Positions 14,780 through 23,605 of a stretch of DNA of 29,608 bases are shown one piece after another. Below the pieces are notes generated by a model, which saw nothing but the letters and a program-made list of their open reading frames with translations, had not been told where the DNA came from and made no database searches. This DNA is from JAEUOS01 sp964470865 (lineage in GTDB: Bacteria; Pseudomonadota; Gammaproteobacteria; Burkholderiales; JAEUOS01). The translations under genes and the position numbers were made by a program. How positions within the stretch are numbered: position 1 is the stretch's first letter; each line of letters starts with the position of its first letter. The DNA lies in contig CAYYFR010000058.1 in NCBI GenBank assembly GCA_964470865.1, positions 1-29,608 on the forward strand. Reading direction: 5' to 3'.

Positions 14780-15559
14780 ATGCAACGCACCGGCAAAGCG
14801 CGCGCGCCCACCTTCGAGACCCTTGCCGAAGCGGCCGTCGACACCATCCGCAATCGCATTCTCGACATGACGCTCGAGCCCGGCAGCCGAGTCGACGCCC
14901 CGCTGCTGATGAAGCAGTTCAAGCTCTCGCGCACGCCGGCGCGCGAAGCGCTCAATCGGCTGGCTGCCGAAGGACTGGTGGTGCTGCATGCCAACCGCGG
15001 CGCCTACGTCCGGCGCCTCGATTTCGACGACATCCACGCGCTGTTCGACGTCTATTTCGTCGAGGAGCGCATGCTCGGGCACTTCTGCAATTTCGGCGAC
15101 GCCGGCCTTACGGCCGACCTTGAGCGCATCCACCTCGCCCATCAGGAAGCGACGCGGGCGCGGCGCCATCTGGATGTCACGCTCTTGAACAGCGAGTTCC
15201 ACCATCGCATCGCCGCCTCCAGCGCCAACGCCTACATACAGGAATTCGCGCACCGGATTCACAATCATTTCCGCCGGCTCGCGTTCTACACCTACCAACT
15301 GGAGGCGCGTATACCAGAGGTATTCGAAGGCCAATTCGAGCTCAAGATCGAGCGCATCACCGACGAACATGCGCAGATCATCGCGGCGATCCGCGGCAAA
15401 AATCGCGAACTGCTGATCGCGAAACTTGTCGGGCACGCCCAACGGGCGCAGGATCGGCTGCTGGCTATCATCAACGCATCCCAAGGTCGAGACTTCGTGC
15501 TTCCGCCTGCCAAGCCGCCCCAAGTCGCTAGCCGCGATTCCCGCCGTAAGCCTGGATGA
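14780..15559 (+). CDS. GntR-family transcriptional regulator (FadR/FCD subfamily)
   Basis: A 259-aa regulator. The N-terminal winged helix (about residues 12-78) contains IRNRILDMTLEPGSRVDAPL and LSRTPAREALNRLAAEGLV, the standard GntR recognition part. The C-terminal FCD ligand domain contains NSEFHHRIAASSANAYI, DEHAQIIAAIRGKN and GHAQRAQDRL, which supply the metal/ligand-binding histidines; the usual first Asp is Asn here. Such proteins sense carboxylates or amino acids and usually repress nearby catabolic and transport genes. It converges with the FAD-oxidase operon, overlapping it by 32 bases. It is the only regulator in the window, so it is the best candidate to bind the AGTAT-N9-ATACT sites at 20465 and 23606. 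It may be translated from a leaderless mRNA. Confidence 0.92.
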   Translation: MQRTGKARAPTFETLAEAAVDTIRNRILDMTLEPGSRVDAPLLMKQFKLSRTPAREALNRLAAEGLVVLHANRGAYVRRLDFDDIHALFDVYFVEERMLGHFCNFGDAGLTADLERIHLAHQEATRARRHLDVTLLNSEFHHRIAASSANAYIQEFAHRIHNHFRRLAFYTYQLEARIPEVFEGQFELKIERITDEHAQIIAAIRGKNRELLIAKLVGHAQRAQDRLLAIINASQGRDFVLPPAKPPQVASRDSRRKPG

Positions 15560-16694
15560 ACAGCGCTCCCTCGGCGACGCGGTCGTAGGACAGGCGCGCG
15601 AAGTCCGCGTTGGTGCGCCCATCGACGATCCATTCCGCCAGTTCGCGGCCGATCGCCGGTCCGATCTTGAAACCATGGCCGCTGCCGCCGCTGGCGTCGA
15701 AGTAGCCGTCCAGGCCCGCACGCGCGCCGACATAGGGATACCAGTCGAGCGCGACGTCGTACAAGGCGGCGTAGGCGCTCACCAGCCTGGCGCCCGCAAG
15801 CGGCGGAAAGCGCCTTTCCATGCGGCTCTGTACGTCGGCGATGAAGCTGTCGTCCGCGGTGAGTTTGTAGTTGTACGGATCGACGTCGTGGTACTCCTTG
15901 GGAAAACCACGTCCGATCACGAAGCGACGTTCGCTCAGGGTGCGCAGGTAGATCGCATCGACGCCGTTCGATACCGAGCCTACCGGCACCGGGCGCCCGG
16001 AGCGCGCTTCCCAGATGGTGTCCTGTTCGCGCACCGTTCTCATCGAGAGTTCGATTCCGGCGCTCGCCGCCAACGGTCCGGCCCATGGTCCGGCTGCATT
16101 GACCACGCTGCCGGCGCCGACTTCCTCCGCATCGAAGGCGACCCCGGTGATCCGGTCGCCCGAGCGCAAGAGTGCGCGCACCGGCGCCTTTTCGCGAAAT
16201 TCGCCGCCCATGGCCAAGAACCCATGGACATAGGCTTCGGTGGACTGCACCGGGTCGGCGTAGCCACCGTCGGGCTCGTGAATCACGGCGGCCACGCCGT
16301 CACGGTTGAGCCACGGGCAAAGGCTGTCGATCTCGCCCGAGTCGAGGAAACGCGTGTCGACGCCGACGCCGCGCTGCATCGCGACATTGGCTTTGGCGCC
16401 CGCCATCATCTCCGCGTTCAGGACGAAGAAGTAGCCGGCGCGAACGTAGCCGCCGCTCTTGCCGATTTCCTGCGGCAGGGCGGCGAGCATGCCGATCGAG
16501 GACTTGGTCAGGCGCACCAGCAAAGGATTGGAGTAATGCTGGCGCATGATCGCGGCGCTCTTGCCGGTACCACCGGCAGCAGCGCCCTCGCGGTCCACCA
16601 GTAGTACGCGCGCAACGCCACGCTTCTTGAGATGGTAGGCGGTGCTGGCGCCGGTGATGCCGGCGCCGACGACGACGACGTCGTAGGAGGTCAT
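15528..16694 (-). CDS. FAD-dependent amino-acid oxidase-like protein (DAO family)
   Basis: A 388-aa flavoprotein. The N-terminus carries the dinucleotide-binding GxGxxG in VVVGAGITGASTAYHL (Gly10, Gly12, Gly15) and an acidic end of strand 2 (LLVDREGA). The middle has VVNAAGPWAGPLA, and the C-terminus ASGGSGHGFKIGPAIG, both typical of sarcosine oxidase, glycine oxidase and dehydrogenase-type DAO proteins. It probably oxidises a secondary or primary amino acid, for example an N-methylated product of the upstream hydantoinase; that link is inference. The start is three bases after the hyuB stop, with GGGGAG inside the end of hyuB. It is the last gene of the hyuA-hyuB-oxidase operon. Confidence 0.9.
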   Translation of the reverse strand: MTSYDVVVVGAGITGASTAYHLKKRGVARVLLVDREGAAAGGTGKSAAIMRQHYSNPLLVRLTKSSIGMLAALPQEIGKSGGYVRAGYFFVLNAEMMAGAKANVAMQRGVGVDTRFLDSGEIDSLCPWLNRDGVAAVIHEPDGGYADPVQSTEAYVHGFLAMGGEFREKAPVRALLRSGDRITGVAFDAEEVGAGSVVNAAGPWAGPLAASAGIELSMRTVREQDTIWEARSGRPVPVGSVSNGVDAIYLRTLSERRFVIGRGFPKEYHDVDPYNYKLTADDSFIADVQSRMERRFPPLAGARLVSAYAALYDVALDWYPYVGARAGLDGYFDASGGSGHGFKIGPAIGRELAEWIVDGRTNADFARLSYDRVAEGALFIQAYGGNRG

Positions 16695-16697
16695 GAT

Positions 16698-18392
16698 CTA
16701 TTTCTCCCCGTAGTGCTTGCGCATGTAGGCTTTCGAAAATTTTCCGCTGCGGGCATCCTCGGCGATCTTCTCGCGCGCGCGTTGTCGCGGCGGCCCGTAG
16801 CCGCCGGCCCCCGGTGTCTCGATGGCAACCACGGCACTCGGCGGCACCTCCAGCGAAGAGGGCTTGTTTGCCAGCCGCTGGTGTTTGCCGCTGTCATGGA
16901 TCACTTCGATCTTCGAGCGTCCGCCGGGCTGGCCGCCGAACAGACCCCAGGGCGGGTGCACGCCGCGCTCGCCCTGGCCGCTGAAGGTCAGATCGTGCCC
17001 CAAGCCACGGTACACGCGGCGCAGCCCCATGCCACCGCGCCACTTGCCGGCGCCGCCCGAGTCCTCGATCAACTCATAGCGCTCGATGATCAGCGGGTAC
17101 TCGTTCTCCAGCGCCTCGATCGGCAGGTTGGAGGTGTTGGTGATGTGCACCTGGACGCCGTCGGTGCCGTCCTTGTAGGCGCGCGCGCCGGCGCCGCCGC
17201 CTAGGGTCTCCATGTACAGGTAGTAGCGGCCGTCCGGGCCGGTGCCGGAGAAGGTCGCGACCCCGTTGGCGCCATTGCTGGCGGCGACCACGCGTTCCGG
17301 CACGGCCTTGGCGAGCGCGCCGAGGATCACATCGACCACGCGCTGGCAGGTCTGCGCGCGCGCTGCCGTGGCTGCCGGAAAGGAGGCATGGACCACACTG
17401 GACGGCGGCGCCACGATGTGCACCGGTTCGAGCATGCCGTGGTTGGTCGGGCCTTCGGGGTCGATCAGCACCTTGAGTGCGTACAGCGCCGAAGCCTGCA
17501 GGCCGGCGAAGCTGTTGTTCATGTTGCCGCGCACCTGCGGCGAGGTGCCGGCAAAGTCGAACCAGATCTCGTCGCCCTTGATGCGGATCGCCACCTTGAC
17601 GGCGATATCGGTGGCGCCCATGCCGTCGTCGTCGAGCACGTCGGCGAACTTGTAGGTGCCGTCGGGCAAGCCCTTGATGCCGGCACGCATGCGGCGCGCG
17701 ACCGAGTCGATGATGGCCTGGCAGCCGCGTTCGACCTGATCGGCGCTCCAGCGCCGGAACAGTTCGTCCAGGCGGCGCAGCCCGAGGCGGTTGCCGGCGA
17801 TCTGCGCGTTGTAGTCGCCGCGCCGCTCGTGCGGCACGCGCACGTTGAGCAGGATCAGCTGCAGGACGTCGTCGACGATCTTGCCGTCGGCTACGATCCG
17901 GATCGGCGGAATGCGCAGGCCTTCCTGGTAGATCTCGGTCATGCCGCCGGCCATGCTGCCCGGCGCCATGCCGCCGATATCCGAATGGTGCGCGATGTTG
18001 GAGACGAAGAGCGCGAGCTTGCCGTCGCGGAACACTGGCGCCAGGATCGACACGTCGGGCAGGTGCGAGCCGCGCCCGACGAACGGATCGTTGGAGATGA
18101 ACATGTCGCCGGGGCGAATGCCGTCGCGGCCGAAGCGCGCGAGCACCACTTCGACCAAGCCCAGCATGGAGGCCAGGTGCAGCGGCAGGCTCTCGCCCTG
18201 CACCACGACGCGGCCGGCCGCATCGAAGATCGCCGCGCTGTGGTCGTGGCGTTCCTTGATGTTGGTCGAGTAGGCGCTTTTCATGATCGCGGTATACATC
18301 TCGTCGCAGATGCCGGCCAAGCCGTTGCGCAGCAGTTCGACGTCGATCGGGCTCAAGCCTGCGGCCGCAACGGGTTTCTTGCGTGATGTCAT
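16698..18392 (-). CDS. hyuB: Hydantoinase B / oxoprolinase family subunit
   Basis: A 564-aa protein of the HyuB family, the partner of HyuA in ATP-dependent hydantoinases, 5-oxoprolinase and acetophenone/acetone carboxylases. Landmarks are DEMYTAIMKSAYSTNIKERHD near residue 30, GESLPLHLASM, FISNDPFVGRGSHLPDVSIL and NIAHHSDIGGMAPGSM. Later come GTSPQVRGNMNNSF and a glycine-rich end (ETPGAGGYGPP). The histidine- and aspartate-rich part in the first third is thought to hold the metal site. The start is one base after the hyuA stop, indicating translational coupling. The length is usual. It probably opens a cyclic amide or imide together with HyuA; the substrate is open. Confidence 0.93.
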   Translation of the reverse strand: MTSRKKPVAAAGLSPIDVELLRNGLAGICDEMYTAIMKSAYSTNIKERHDHSAAIFDAAGRVVVQGESLPLHLASMLGLVEVVLARFGRDGIRPGDMFISNDPFVGRGSHLPDVSILAPVFRDGKLALFVSNIAHHSDIGGMAPGSMAGGMTEIYQEGLRIPPIRIVADGKIVDDVLQLILLNVRVPHERRGDYNAQIAGNRLGLRRLDELFRRWSADQVERGCQAIIDSVARRMRAGIKGLPDGTYKFADVLDDDGMGATDIAVKVAIRIKGDEIWFDFAGTSPQVRGNMNNSFAGLQASALYALKVLIDPEGPTNHGMLEPVHIVAPPSSVVHASFPAATAARAQTCQRVVDVILGALAKAVPERVVAASNGANGVATFSGTGPDGRYYLYMETLGGGAGARAYKDGTDGVQVHITNTSNLPIEALENEYPLIIERYELIEDSGGAGKWRGGMGLRRVYRGLGHDLTFSGQGERGVHPPWGLFGGQPGGRSKIEVIHDSGKHQRLANKPSSLEVPPSAVVAIETPGAGGYGPPRQRAREKIAEDARSGKFSKAYMRKHYGEK

Positions 18393-18393
18393 G

Positions 18394-20445
18394 TCAGGCC
18401 GCCTGAGCAAGTTCGATGACGAGATTGCCCCATGGGTCCACCCGCAGACGGTCGCCGGGAAAGATCGGCGTGGTGCAATCCATCTGCTCGATGATGGCCG
18501 GCCCCTTGAGCGCCTGCCCGGGCGCCAGGTCGAGGCGCCGATACACCGGCGCATCGAGCCACGCGTTCTTGGCGAAGGCGACCTTGCGGCTTGCCACCGG
18601 TTTGCCGGGCACGCGCTTGCCCGGCTTCTGCAGCGCGGGTTTCTCCAGGATGCCCGCGAGCTTGATCCGCAGGCTGACGAACTCGATCGCCTCGCCGTCC
18701 TGGCGGAAGCCATAGGCCTGCTCGTGGGCGGCGTGAAACCGGCCGGCGATGCCGTCGAGGTCCTTGGCGACCAACGGCGGCACCGGACAGGGAACGGCGA
18801 GCTCGAAATTCTGCCCCGCGTAGCGCAGGTCGATCGACCAGGCGGCGCGGCGATCGGCGGCCGCGACCTTCTCGCGCTTGAACCATGCACTCGCGCGGCT
18901 GTTCAAGTCACGCCCCACCGCGTTGATGCGCGCGACCGATTCGCCGCCGAAAGGCGCCAGCGCGGTCTGCACAAAGTCCGCCACCAGGTCCGAATTGAGC
19001 AGGCCCTGGGCGCACAGGATTCCGGGGTTGGGCGGGATAATGACGCGCCGAATGCCCAGTTCGTGCGCCACCTCGCCCGCATGCAACGGTCCGGCGCCGC
19101 CGAAGGCGAACAGCGCGAAGCGGCTCGGATCGTGACCGCGCTCGATCGAAATGGTGCGGATGGCTTTCACCATGGTGGCCGCAACCAGGCGCACGATGCC
19201 GAACGCGGTCTCGAGCCGGTCCAGGCCGAGTCGCCTGGCCAGGCGATCGACCGCGGCTTCGGCCAGCTTGCGGCGGATCTTCATGCGCCCGTCGAGCAGC
19301 GCCAAGTCGTTGAGTCGCCCGAGCAGGACGTTGGCGTCGGTGACCGTCGCCTCGGTTCCGCCGACGTCGTAGCACGCCGGGCCGGGCACCGCACCGGCGC
19401 TCTGCGGGCCGACCTTGAGCAGACCGTCGACGTCGATCCAGGCGATCGAACCGCCGCCGGCGCCCACCGAGTTGACGTCGAGGGCCGGCAGGCGCAAGGG
19501 AAATCCGGCCAGCATGCGGCTGTGGACGAGATCGGGCTGGCCGCGCGTAAGCAGGGCGACATCGGCACTGGTGCCGCCCACGTCGAGCGTGATGACGTCG
19601 GTGAAGCCGGCACTGCGGGCGCGGAACGCGGCGCCGAGCGCGCCGGCAGCCGGACCGGAGAGCGCCGAACGGATCGGAAACGAGCGCGCCATGCCGATCG
19701 ACATCAAGCCGCCGGCGCTCTGGCTGATGGTCGGTTCGGCCCTTATCCCGAGTTGCGCCACTTCTTGTGCGAAGCGTGCGAGGTAGGCGTCGATCACCGT
19801 GAGCAGCGCGCCGTTCAAGACGGTGGTCGAGAAGCGCTCGTATTCACGAAACTCCGGGTACACCGACGAGGAGGTGATCACCGCCACTTCGCGACCGAGA
19901 ATGCTGCGCAGGATTTGCGCAGCGCGTTCCTCGTGACGCGGGTAGGCGTGCGCGTGCAGGAAGCACACCGCAACGCAATCCACCCGCTCCTTCGCGAGCT
20001 TGCGCCCAGCGGCCTCCACGCCTTTTTCGTCGAGCGGCTTGTGCACCTTGCCGTCGGCGCGCATGCGCTCGCATACCTCCAGGCGCAGCTCGCGCGGCAC
20101 CAGGGCGCTCGGATGGTCGAGATGGATGTCGTACACCTGCGGCCGCATCTGCCGGCGAATCTCCAGCAGGTCGCGGAAGCCTTCGGTGGTCAAGACCGCC
20201 ACCTTGCCGACACGGCGCTGGATCAACGCGTTGGTGCCCACCGTGGTGCCGTGCGCCAGGCGCACCACGCTGCCGGGAGCGATGCCGTGCTGCGCGATGA
20301 TCTCGCGCAGGCCGGCGACGATGGCGCGGTCCGGCTCTGCGGGCGTCGACGGGATCTTGTGCAGGATCTCGCGTTTTTCGCCCGGCAGGCTCACCGAGAA
20401 ATCGGTGAAGGTGCCGCCGACGTCGATGCCGATGAAGACTGTCAT
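18394..20445 (-). CDS. hyuA: Hydantoinase A / oxoprolinase family subunit (ATP-binding)
   Basis: A 683-aa protein with the actin-like ATPase fold of HyuA. The phosphate-1 motif is at the start (FIGIDVGGTFTDFSV). HGTTVGTNALIQRR and TTEGFRDLLEIRRQ follow in the N-terminal domain. ITLDVGGTSADVALL near 285 is the second phosphate motif, and AFGGAGPLHAGEVA near 455 the adenosine motif. The C-terminal domain ends with GPAIIEQMDCTTPIFPGD. It activates the ring amide with ATP for hydrolysis with HyuB. The ATG at 20445 directly precedes the first strand. The operator-like dyad 20465-20483 lies about 20 bases upstream over a probable -10 element. It is first in the operon with hyuB and the FAD oxidase. 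Confidence 0.94.
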   Translation of the reverse strand: MTVFIGIDVGGTFTDFSVSLPGEKREILHKIPSTPAEPDRAIVAGLREIIAQHGIAPGSVVRLAHGTTVGTNALIQRRVGKVAVLTTEGFRDLLEIRRQMRPQVYDIHLDHPSALVPRELRLEVCERMRADGKVHKPLDEKGVEAAGRKLAKERVDCVAVCFLHAHAYPRHEERAAQILRSILGREVAVITSSSVYPEFREYERFSTTVLNGALLTVIDAYLARFAQEVAQLGIRAEPTISQSAGGLMSIGMARSFPIRSALSGPAAGALGAAFRARSAGFTDVITLDVGGTSADVALLTRGQPDLVHSRMLAGFPLRLPALDVNSVGAGGGSIAWIDVDGLLKVGPQSAGAVPGPACYDVGGTEATVTDANVLLGRLNDLALLDGRMKIRRKLAEAAVDRLARRLGLDRLETAFGIVRLVAATMVKAIRTISIERGHDPSRFALFAFGGAGPLHAGEVAHELGIRRVIIPPNPGILCAQGLLNSDLVADFVQTALAPFGGESVARINAVGRDLNSRASAWFKREKVAAADRRAAWSIDLRYAGQNFELAVPCPVPPLVAKDLDGIAGRFHAAHEQAYGFRQDGEAIEFVSLRIKLAGILEKPALQKPGKRVPGKPVASRKVAFAKNAWLDAPVYRRLDLAPGQALKGPAIIEQMDCTTPIFPGDRLRVDPWGNLVIELAQAA

Positions 20446-20464
20446 GTGACCTGGATCGCGGTAA

Positions 20465-20483
20465 AGTATATGCGTAGTATACT
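20465..20483. promoter_or_regulatory. Operator-like dyad AGTAT-N9-ATACT upstream of hyuA
   Basis: Half-sites AGTAT (20465-20469) and ATACT (20479-20483) are exact inverted repeats nine bases apart. A perfect palindrome TAGTATACTA (20475-20484) overlaps the distal half. The proximal half contains TATACT on the minus strand (20470-20465), a good -10 hexamer for hyuA, so a bound repressor would block the promoter. The same arrangement occurs at 23606-23624. Confidence 0.6.
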
Positions 20484-20626
20484 ATACTGGTGCAACTGCG
20501 CGCATCAATCGACGATTGGCGTTTCTCGCAATCAACGCCACCGCATTGCGATGTCGCTGCTCCGGGCAGGGACTTGCTCCCGCCGAGCGGCGCGCCATCT
20601 ATGAGGCCAGCAAGGAGGGCGGCGGC

Positions 20627-20758
20627 GTGACGATCGTCGAATTCGATGTCCGCGAATGGCACCGCAAAGCCATCGACATTGGCCGCCGCCTGGAGGCGAA
20701 AGGGACCTGGGACAAGGGGCTTGTCGACCAGGTCCTGGCGTTGAAGCAGCTCCGCTAG
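20627..20758 (+). CDS. Small hypothetical protein (43 aa), GTG start
   Basis: AAGGAGG (20612-20618) lies eight bases before a GTG at 20627, a near-ideal ribosome-binding site. The product starts MTIVEFDVREWHRKAIDIG and ends VDQVLALKQLR; it is soluble, charged and probably helical. I do not recognise it. The frame is open upstream to 20465 and reads protein-like (APAERRAIYEASKEGGG), so a longer form from a TTG at 20516, or a remnant of a larger gene, is possible. Its stop overlaps the convergent dctP stop in the bases CTAG (20755-20758). The region 20446-20626 otherwise holds the hyuA promoter and operator. Confidence 0.5.
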   Translation: MTIVEFDVREWHRKAIDIGRRLEAKGTWDKGLVDQVLALKQLR

Positions 20759-21735
20759 CGCAGCGTCTCGATCTCGTCGATCAGCCCCGCGCGCCAGTAG
20801 CCGTCCTTCTGCCACTGACGGTTGCGCTCGGCGATGCGCTGCACGAAGGGGGCGCGGTTGACGGCATGGATCGTGGCGCCCGCTTTGGTGAGCTCGGCTT
20901 TCCATTTTTCGACCGAGGCCGCGAGCTGATCGTTGTACCAGTTGCCGGCATCGTCGATCGACTCGATCATCGCACGGCGCTGGGCATCGTTCAAGGCTTG
21001 CCATTTCTTCTCGGTGATGATCATCGGCATCACCTGCCAGTATTCGTCCCACAGCATGATGTGGTTGCCGACCTCGTGGAATTTCATCGGCTGGACCAGG
21101 TCGAAGGGCAGCGTCAGGCCGTCGACCACGCCCTGGCGCATGCCGACGTAGACGTCACCCAGGGGAATCACCGCCGCCGTCGCGCCCAGGCCGGTCTTGC
21201 CATAGAAACGCGTGATCACCTCCGACTGCCAGGCGCGCACGCGCATGTTGCCGAATTCTTCCAGCGTCAGGATCGGCTTTTTCGCCACCAGCACACGGAA
21301 CGGCCCGCGCCGCCACATCACGCCGAGGTTGAACATGCGCATGTTGGCCTTGGAAAGGAGTTCGGCCTCGATCTTCTTGAAGGAGGCCGAGCGCACCCAT
21401 TTTTCGAAATGCTCGCGGCTGGCGAAGGTGAAAGGCGTCTCGGCGATGCGCATGTCGTCCGAGAAGTCGGCGAGGAAGGTCATGCCGTCCATGAACATGT
21501 CCTGCACGCCGAGCTGGACGTTGCGCACCTGGTCCGGCGCCGCACCCAGTTGGGAGCCGTGGAAGCTGCGCACGTCGACGCCGACGTTGCGCTTCTTCAT
21601 GTTGTCGGCGAAGCGGTCCATTGCCTGCGCCTGCACGCTGGTCGGCGCGACGATGCTTCCCATGCGCAGAACCTGCTGCGCATGGGAAGCACCGCAAAGC
21701 GTCAGGACCGCGAGAAATGCAATAACCGTTTTCAT
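20755..21735 (-). CDS. dctP: TRAP transporter 2 solute-binding protein DctP
   Basis: A 326-aa periplasmic binding protein. The signal peptide (MKTVIAFLAVLTLCGASHAQ) is followed by VLRMGSIVAPTSVQAQAMDRF and the family motif GSQLGAAPDQVRN at about 60-72. Arg165 in GNMRVRAWQ is at the place of the conserved ligand-binding arginine. The late block LGDVYVGMRQGVVDG near 192-206 is typical. Its ATG overlaps the dctQ stop (ATGA), and AAGGAGGT lies just upstream. Here dctP is last in the operon, the reverse of the usual P-Q-M order. The ligand is unknown, but the position next to hyuA suggests a substrate of the hydantoinase pathway. Confidence 0.93.
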   Translation of the reverse strand: MKTVIAFLAVLTLCGASHAQQVLRMGSIVAPTSVQAQAMDRFADNMKKRNVGVDVRSFHGSQLGAAPDQVRNVQLGVQDMFMDGMTFLADFSDDMRIAETPFTFASREHFEKWVRSASFKKIEAELLSKANMRMFNLGVMWRRGPFRVLVAKKPILTLEEFGNMRVRAWQSEVITRFYGKTGLGATAAVIPLGDVYVGMRQGVVDGLTLPFDLVQPMKFHEVGNHIMLWDEYWQVMPMIITEKKWQALNDAQRRAMIESIDDAGNWYNDQLAASVEKWKAELTKAGATIHAVNRAPFVQRIAERNRQWQKDGYWRAGLIDEIETLR

Positions 21736-22268
21736 GGCGTTACCTCCTTCGAGTTGACCCGCGGCCGGTTGCCGCAGCGAAACCAGATCCAGCATCCTAG
21801 CGCTTCGACCAGGCTGGCGTAAAGAATCACGATAGCGGCCAGCGCCAGGGCGGAATGCTGGATTCCCAGCGGCAGGCGCAGCGACGGCGTGAGGACGCCG
21901 CGCTGGACCTGCATGAGTTTCAGGGTTTCCCACAGCACCACCGTCATGGTCGCGGCGATCGCCAGGTAGACCGTCAGGAGCCAGAGCGCCTGGGTCCTGC
22001 GGCCCGCCTTGAGGAAGAAATAGTCGATCGCAATGTCCTCGTTGCGCGCATAGAGCGCCGCGCCGCCGACGAGGTAGATGTAGATGAAGGCGATGATCGC
22101 GGCCTCGCCGATGTTCTGCAACGGATGGTTGAACCCGTAGCGCAGCACGATCTCGGCACCCAGCACGCCGAGCGCGGCGACGAAAAGCACCAGCGTCAGG
22201 CCCAGACACGCGGCGGTGAGGCCGCGCGTGCCCCTGGCCAGCAAGTGGAATAGCGTCAGCAGCGTCAT
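21732..22268 (-). CDS. dctQ: TRAP transporter 2 small membrane subunit DctQ
   Basis: A 178-aa membrane protein with four hydrophobic segments (about 18-40, 50-68, 88-110 and 135-158). It carries the family pattern EIVLRYGFNHPLQNIGEAAI followed by YARNEDIAIDYF. It links the DctP and DctM proteins of the same transporter. The ATG overlaps the dctM stop codon (ATGA at 22268-22265), and its own stop overlaps the dctP start in the same way, so the three genes are translationally coupled. The length is typical. Confidence 0.9.
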   Translation of the reverse strand: MTLLTLFHLLARGTRGLTAACLGLTLVLFVAALGVLGAEIVLRYGFNHPLQNIGEAAIIAFIYIYLVGGAALYARNEDIAIDYFFLKAGRRTQALWLLTVYLAIAATMTVVLWETLKLMQVQRGVLTPSLRLPLGIQHSALALAAIVILYASLVEALGCWIWFRCGNRPRVNSKEVTP

Positions 22269-23557
22269 TTCATCGGCAGCAGGAGGTTGGGCAGGAACAG
22301 GGTCACCTGCGGCACGTAGGTGATGAGCAGGAGGCAGGCGAAAAGCGGCAGAAGGAACGGCACACAGCCCTTGAAGACCTCTTCGACCTTGAGCCCGGTG
22401 ATGTTTGACAAGATGAAAAGGCCCACCCCCATCGGCGGCGTGATGATGCCGATCAGCAGGTTGAAGATGAGGATGACCCCGAAGTGGATCGGGTCGAGGC
22501 CAAGCTGAGTCGCCAGCGGCAGCATCACCGGGATCAGGATCAACATGGCCGGGATGCCTTCGATCAGGCAGCCGACGAGCAGCAGGAACAGGTTGATCAG
22601 AAGAAGTTGCAGCCACACCTGGTCGGTCAGTTGCGACATCCAGCGCAGCAGTTCCAGCGCCGACTGCTCGCGCGTGACGATGAAGGACATCACCGACGCC
22701 GCCGCGATGATGAGCATGATCATGGCGGAGGCGAGTATCGAGCGCACCAGCGCGTCGCGCAGATGCGCAAGGGTCAGGCTGCGGTAATAGAAAGCCGCCA
22801 CCAGCAGCGCGTAGACGCAGGCGGCGACGCCGGATTCGGTCGGCGTGATCACCCCGGCGACAATGCCCGTCAGGATGATGAACGGGGTGAACACCGCCGG
22901 CAGGCCGTCGCCGATGGCGTGCCAGAACTGCGCGCGCGTGGGCCGCGCCACCGGCGGGCAATGAAAGCGCCCGGTGCGCGCCATCCAGTCGACGGTGAGC
23001 ATCAGGATCGCGGCCAGCAGCAGTCCGGGTCCGGCGCCGGCCAGGAGCATGCGCCCGACCGAGACTTCCGCGGTGATGGCGTAGATCACCGCCACCACCG
23101 AGGGCGGGATCAGCGGCCCGATAATGCAGGTAGCGATGGTGATGCCGGCCGAGAACTTGAGGTCGTAACCGGCCTTTTTCATCGCCTCGATCTCGACCCG
23201 GCCGAGGCCGGCGGCGTCGGCCACCGCGGTGCCCGAGATGCCGGCGAATATCACCGAACCGACGATGTTCACCTGCGCCAGGCCGCCGCGCATCCAGCCG
23301 ATGAGCGCGGTGGCGAAGCGAAAGATCCGCTCGGTCATCCCGGAGGAATTCATCAGTTCGGCGGCGAGGATGAAGAACGGGATCGCCAGGAATTCGAACT
23401 TGTTGCAGGCCGCGATCATCACTTGCGGCACCACCACCAGCGGCACATCGACCACCGCGACCAGGACGATCAGCGACGCCATCAGCATCGAAGCGGCGAC
23501 CGGCACCCGCAACAGGAACAGCGCCGCGAAAACCCCAAGGACTATGAACGTGGTCAT
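22265..23557 (-). CDS. dctM: TRAP transporter 2 large membrane subunit DctM
   Basis: A 430-aa transport subunit. It begins MTTFIVLGVFAALFLLRVPV, the standard first helix. AIPFFILAAELMNSSGMTERI, GSVIFAGISGTAVADAAGLG, IIGPLIPPSVVAVIYA, GCLIEGIPAMLILIPVMLPLA and GIITPPMGVGLFILSN then follow in the usual order. It ends LFLPNLLLPMK. It is the first gene of the minus-strand operon and is divergent from the racemase gene at 23720. No ribosome-binding site is visible before the ATG. Complete and apparently functional. Confidence 0.93.
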   Translation of the reverse strand: MTTFIVLGVFAALFLLRVPVAASMLMASLIVLVAVVDVPLVVVPQVMIAACNKFEFLAIPFFILAAELMNSSGMTERIFRFATALIGWMRGGLAQVNIVGSVIFAGISGTAVADAAGLGRVEIEAMKKAGYDLKFSAGITIATCIIGPLIPPSVVAVIYAITAEVSVGRMLLAGAGPGLLLAAILMLTVDWMARTGRFHCPPVARPTRAQFWHAIGDGLPAVFTPFIILTGIVAGVITPTESGVAACVYALLVAAFYYRSLTLAHLRDALVRSILASAMIMLIIAAASVMSFIVTREQSALELLRWMSQLTDQVWLQLLLINLFLLLVGCLIEGIPAMLILIPVMLPLATQLGLDPIHFGVILIFNLLIGIITPPMGVGLFILSNITGLKVEEVFKGCVPFLLPLFACLLLITYVPQVTLFLPNLLLPMK

Positions 23558-23605
23558 GCAGTGTGTGCAGTGTGATGGCGGTTGCGAAGCCGTAACATTT
23601 TCGAT

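Noticed and set aside
18283..20604. Very long plus-strand open frame (773 codons)
   Set aside because: It is antisense to hyuA/hyuB, which have full family motifs. The product is a low-complexity Arg/Gln/Asp-rich shadow.
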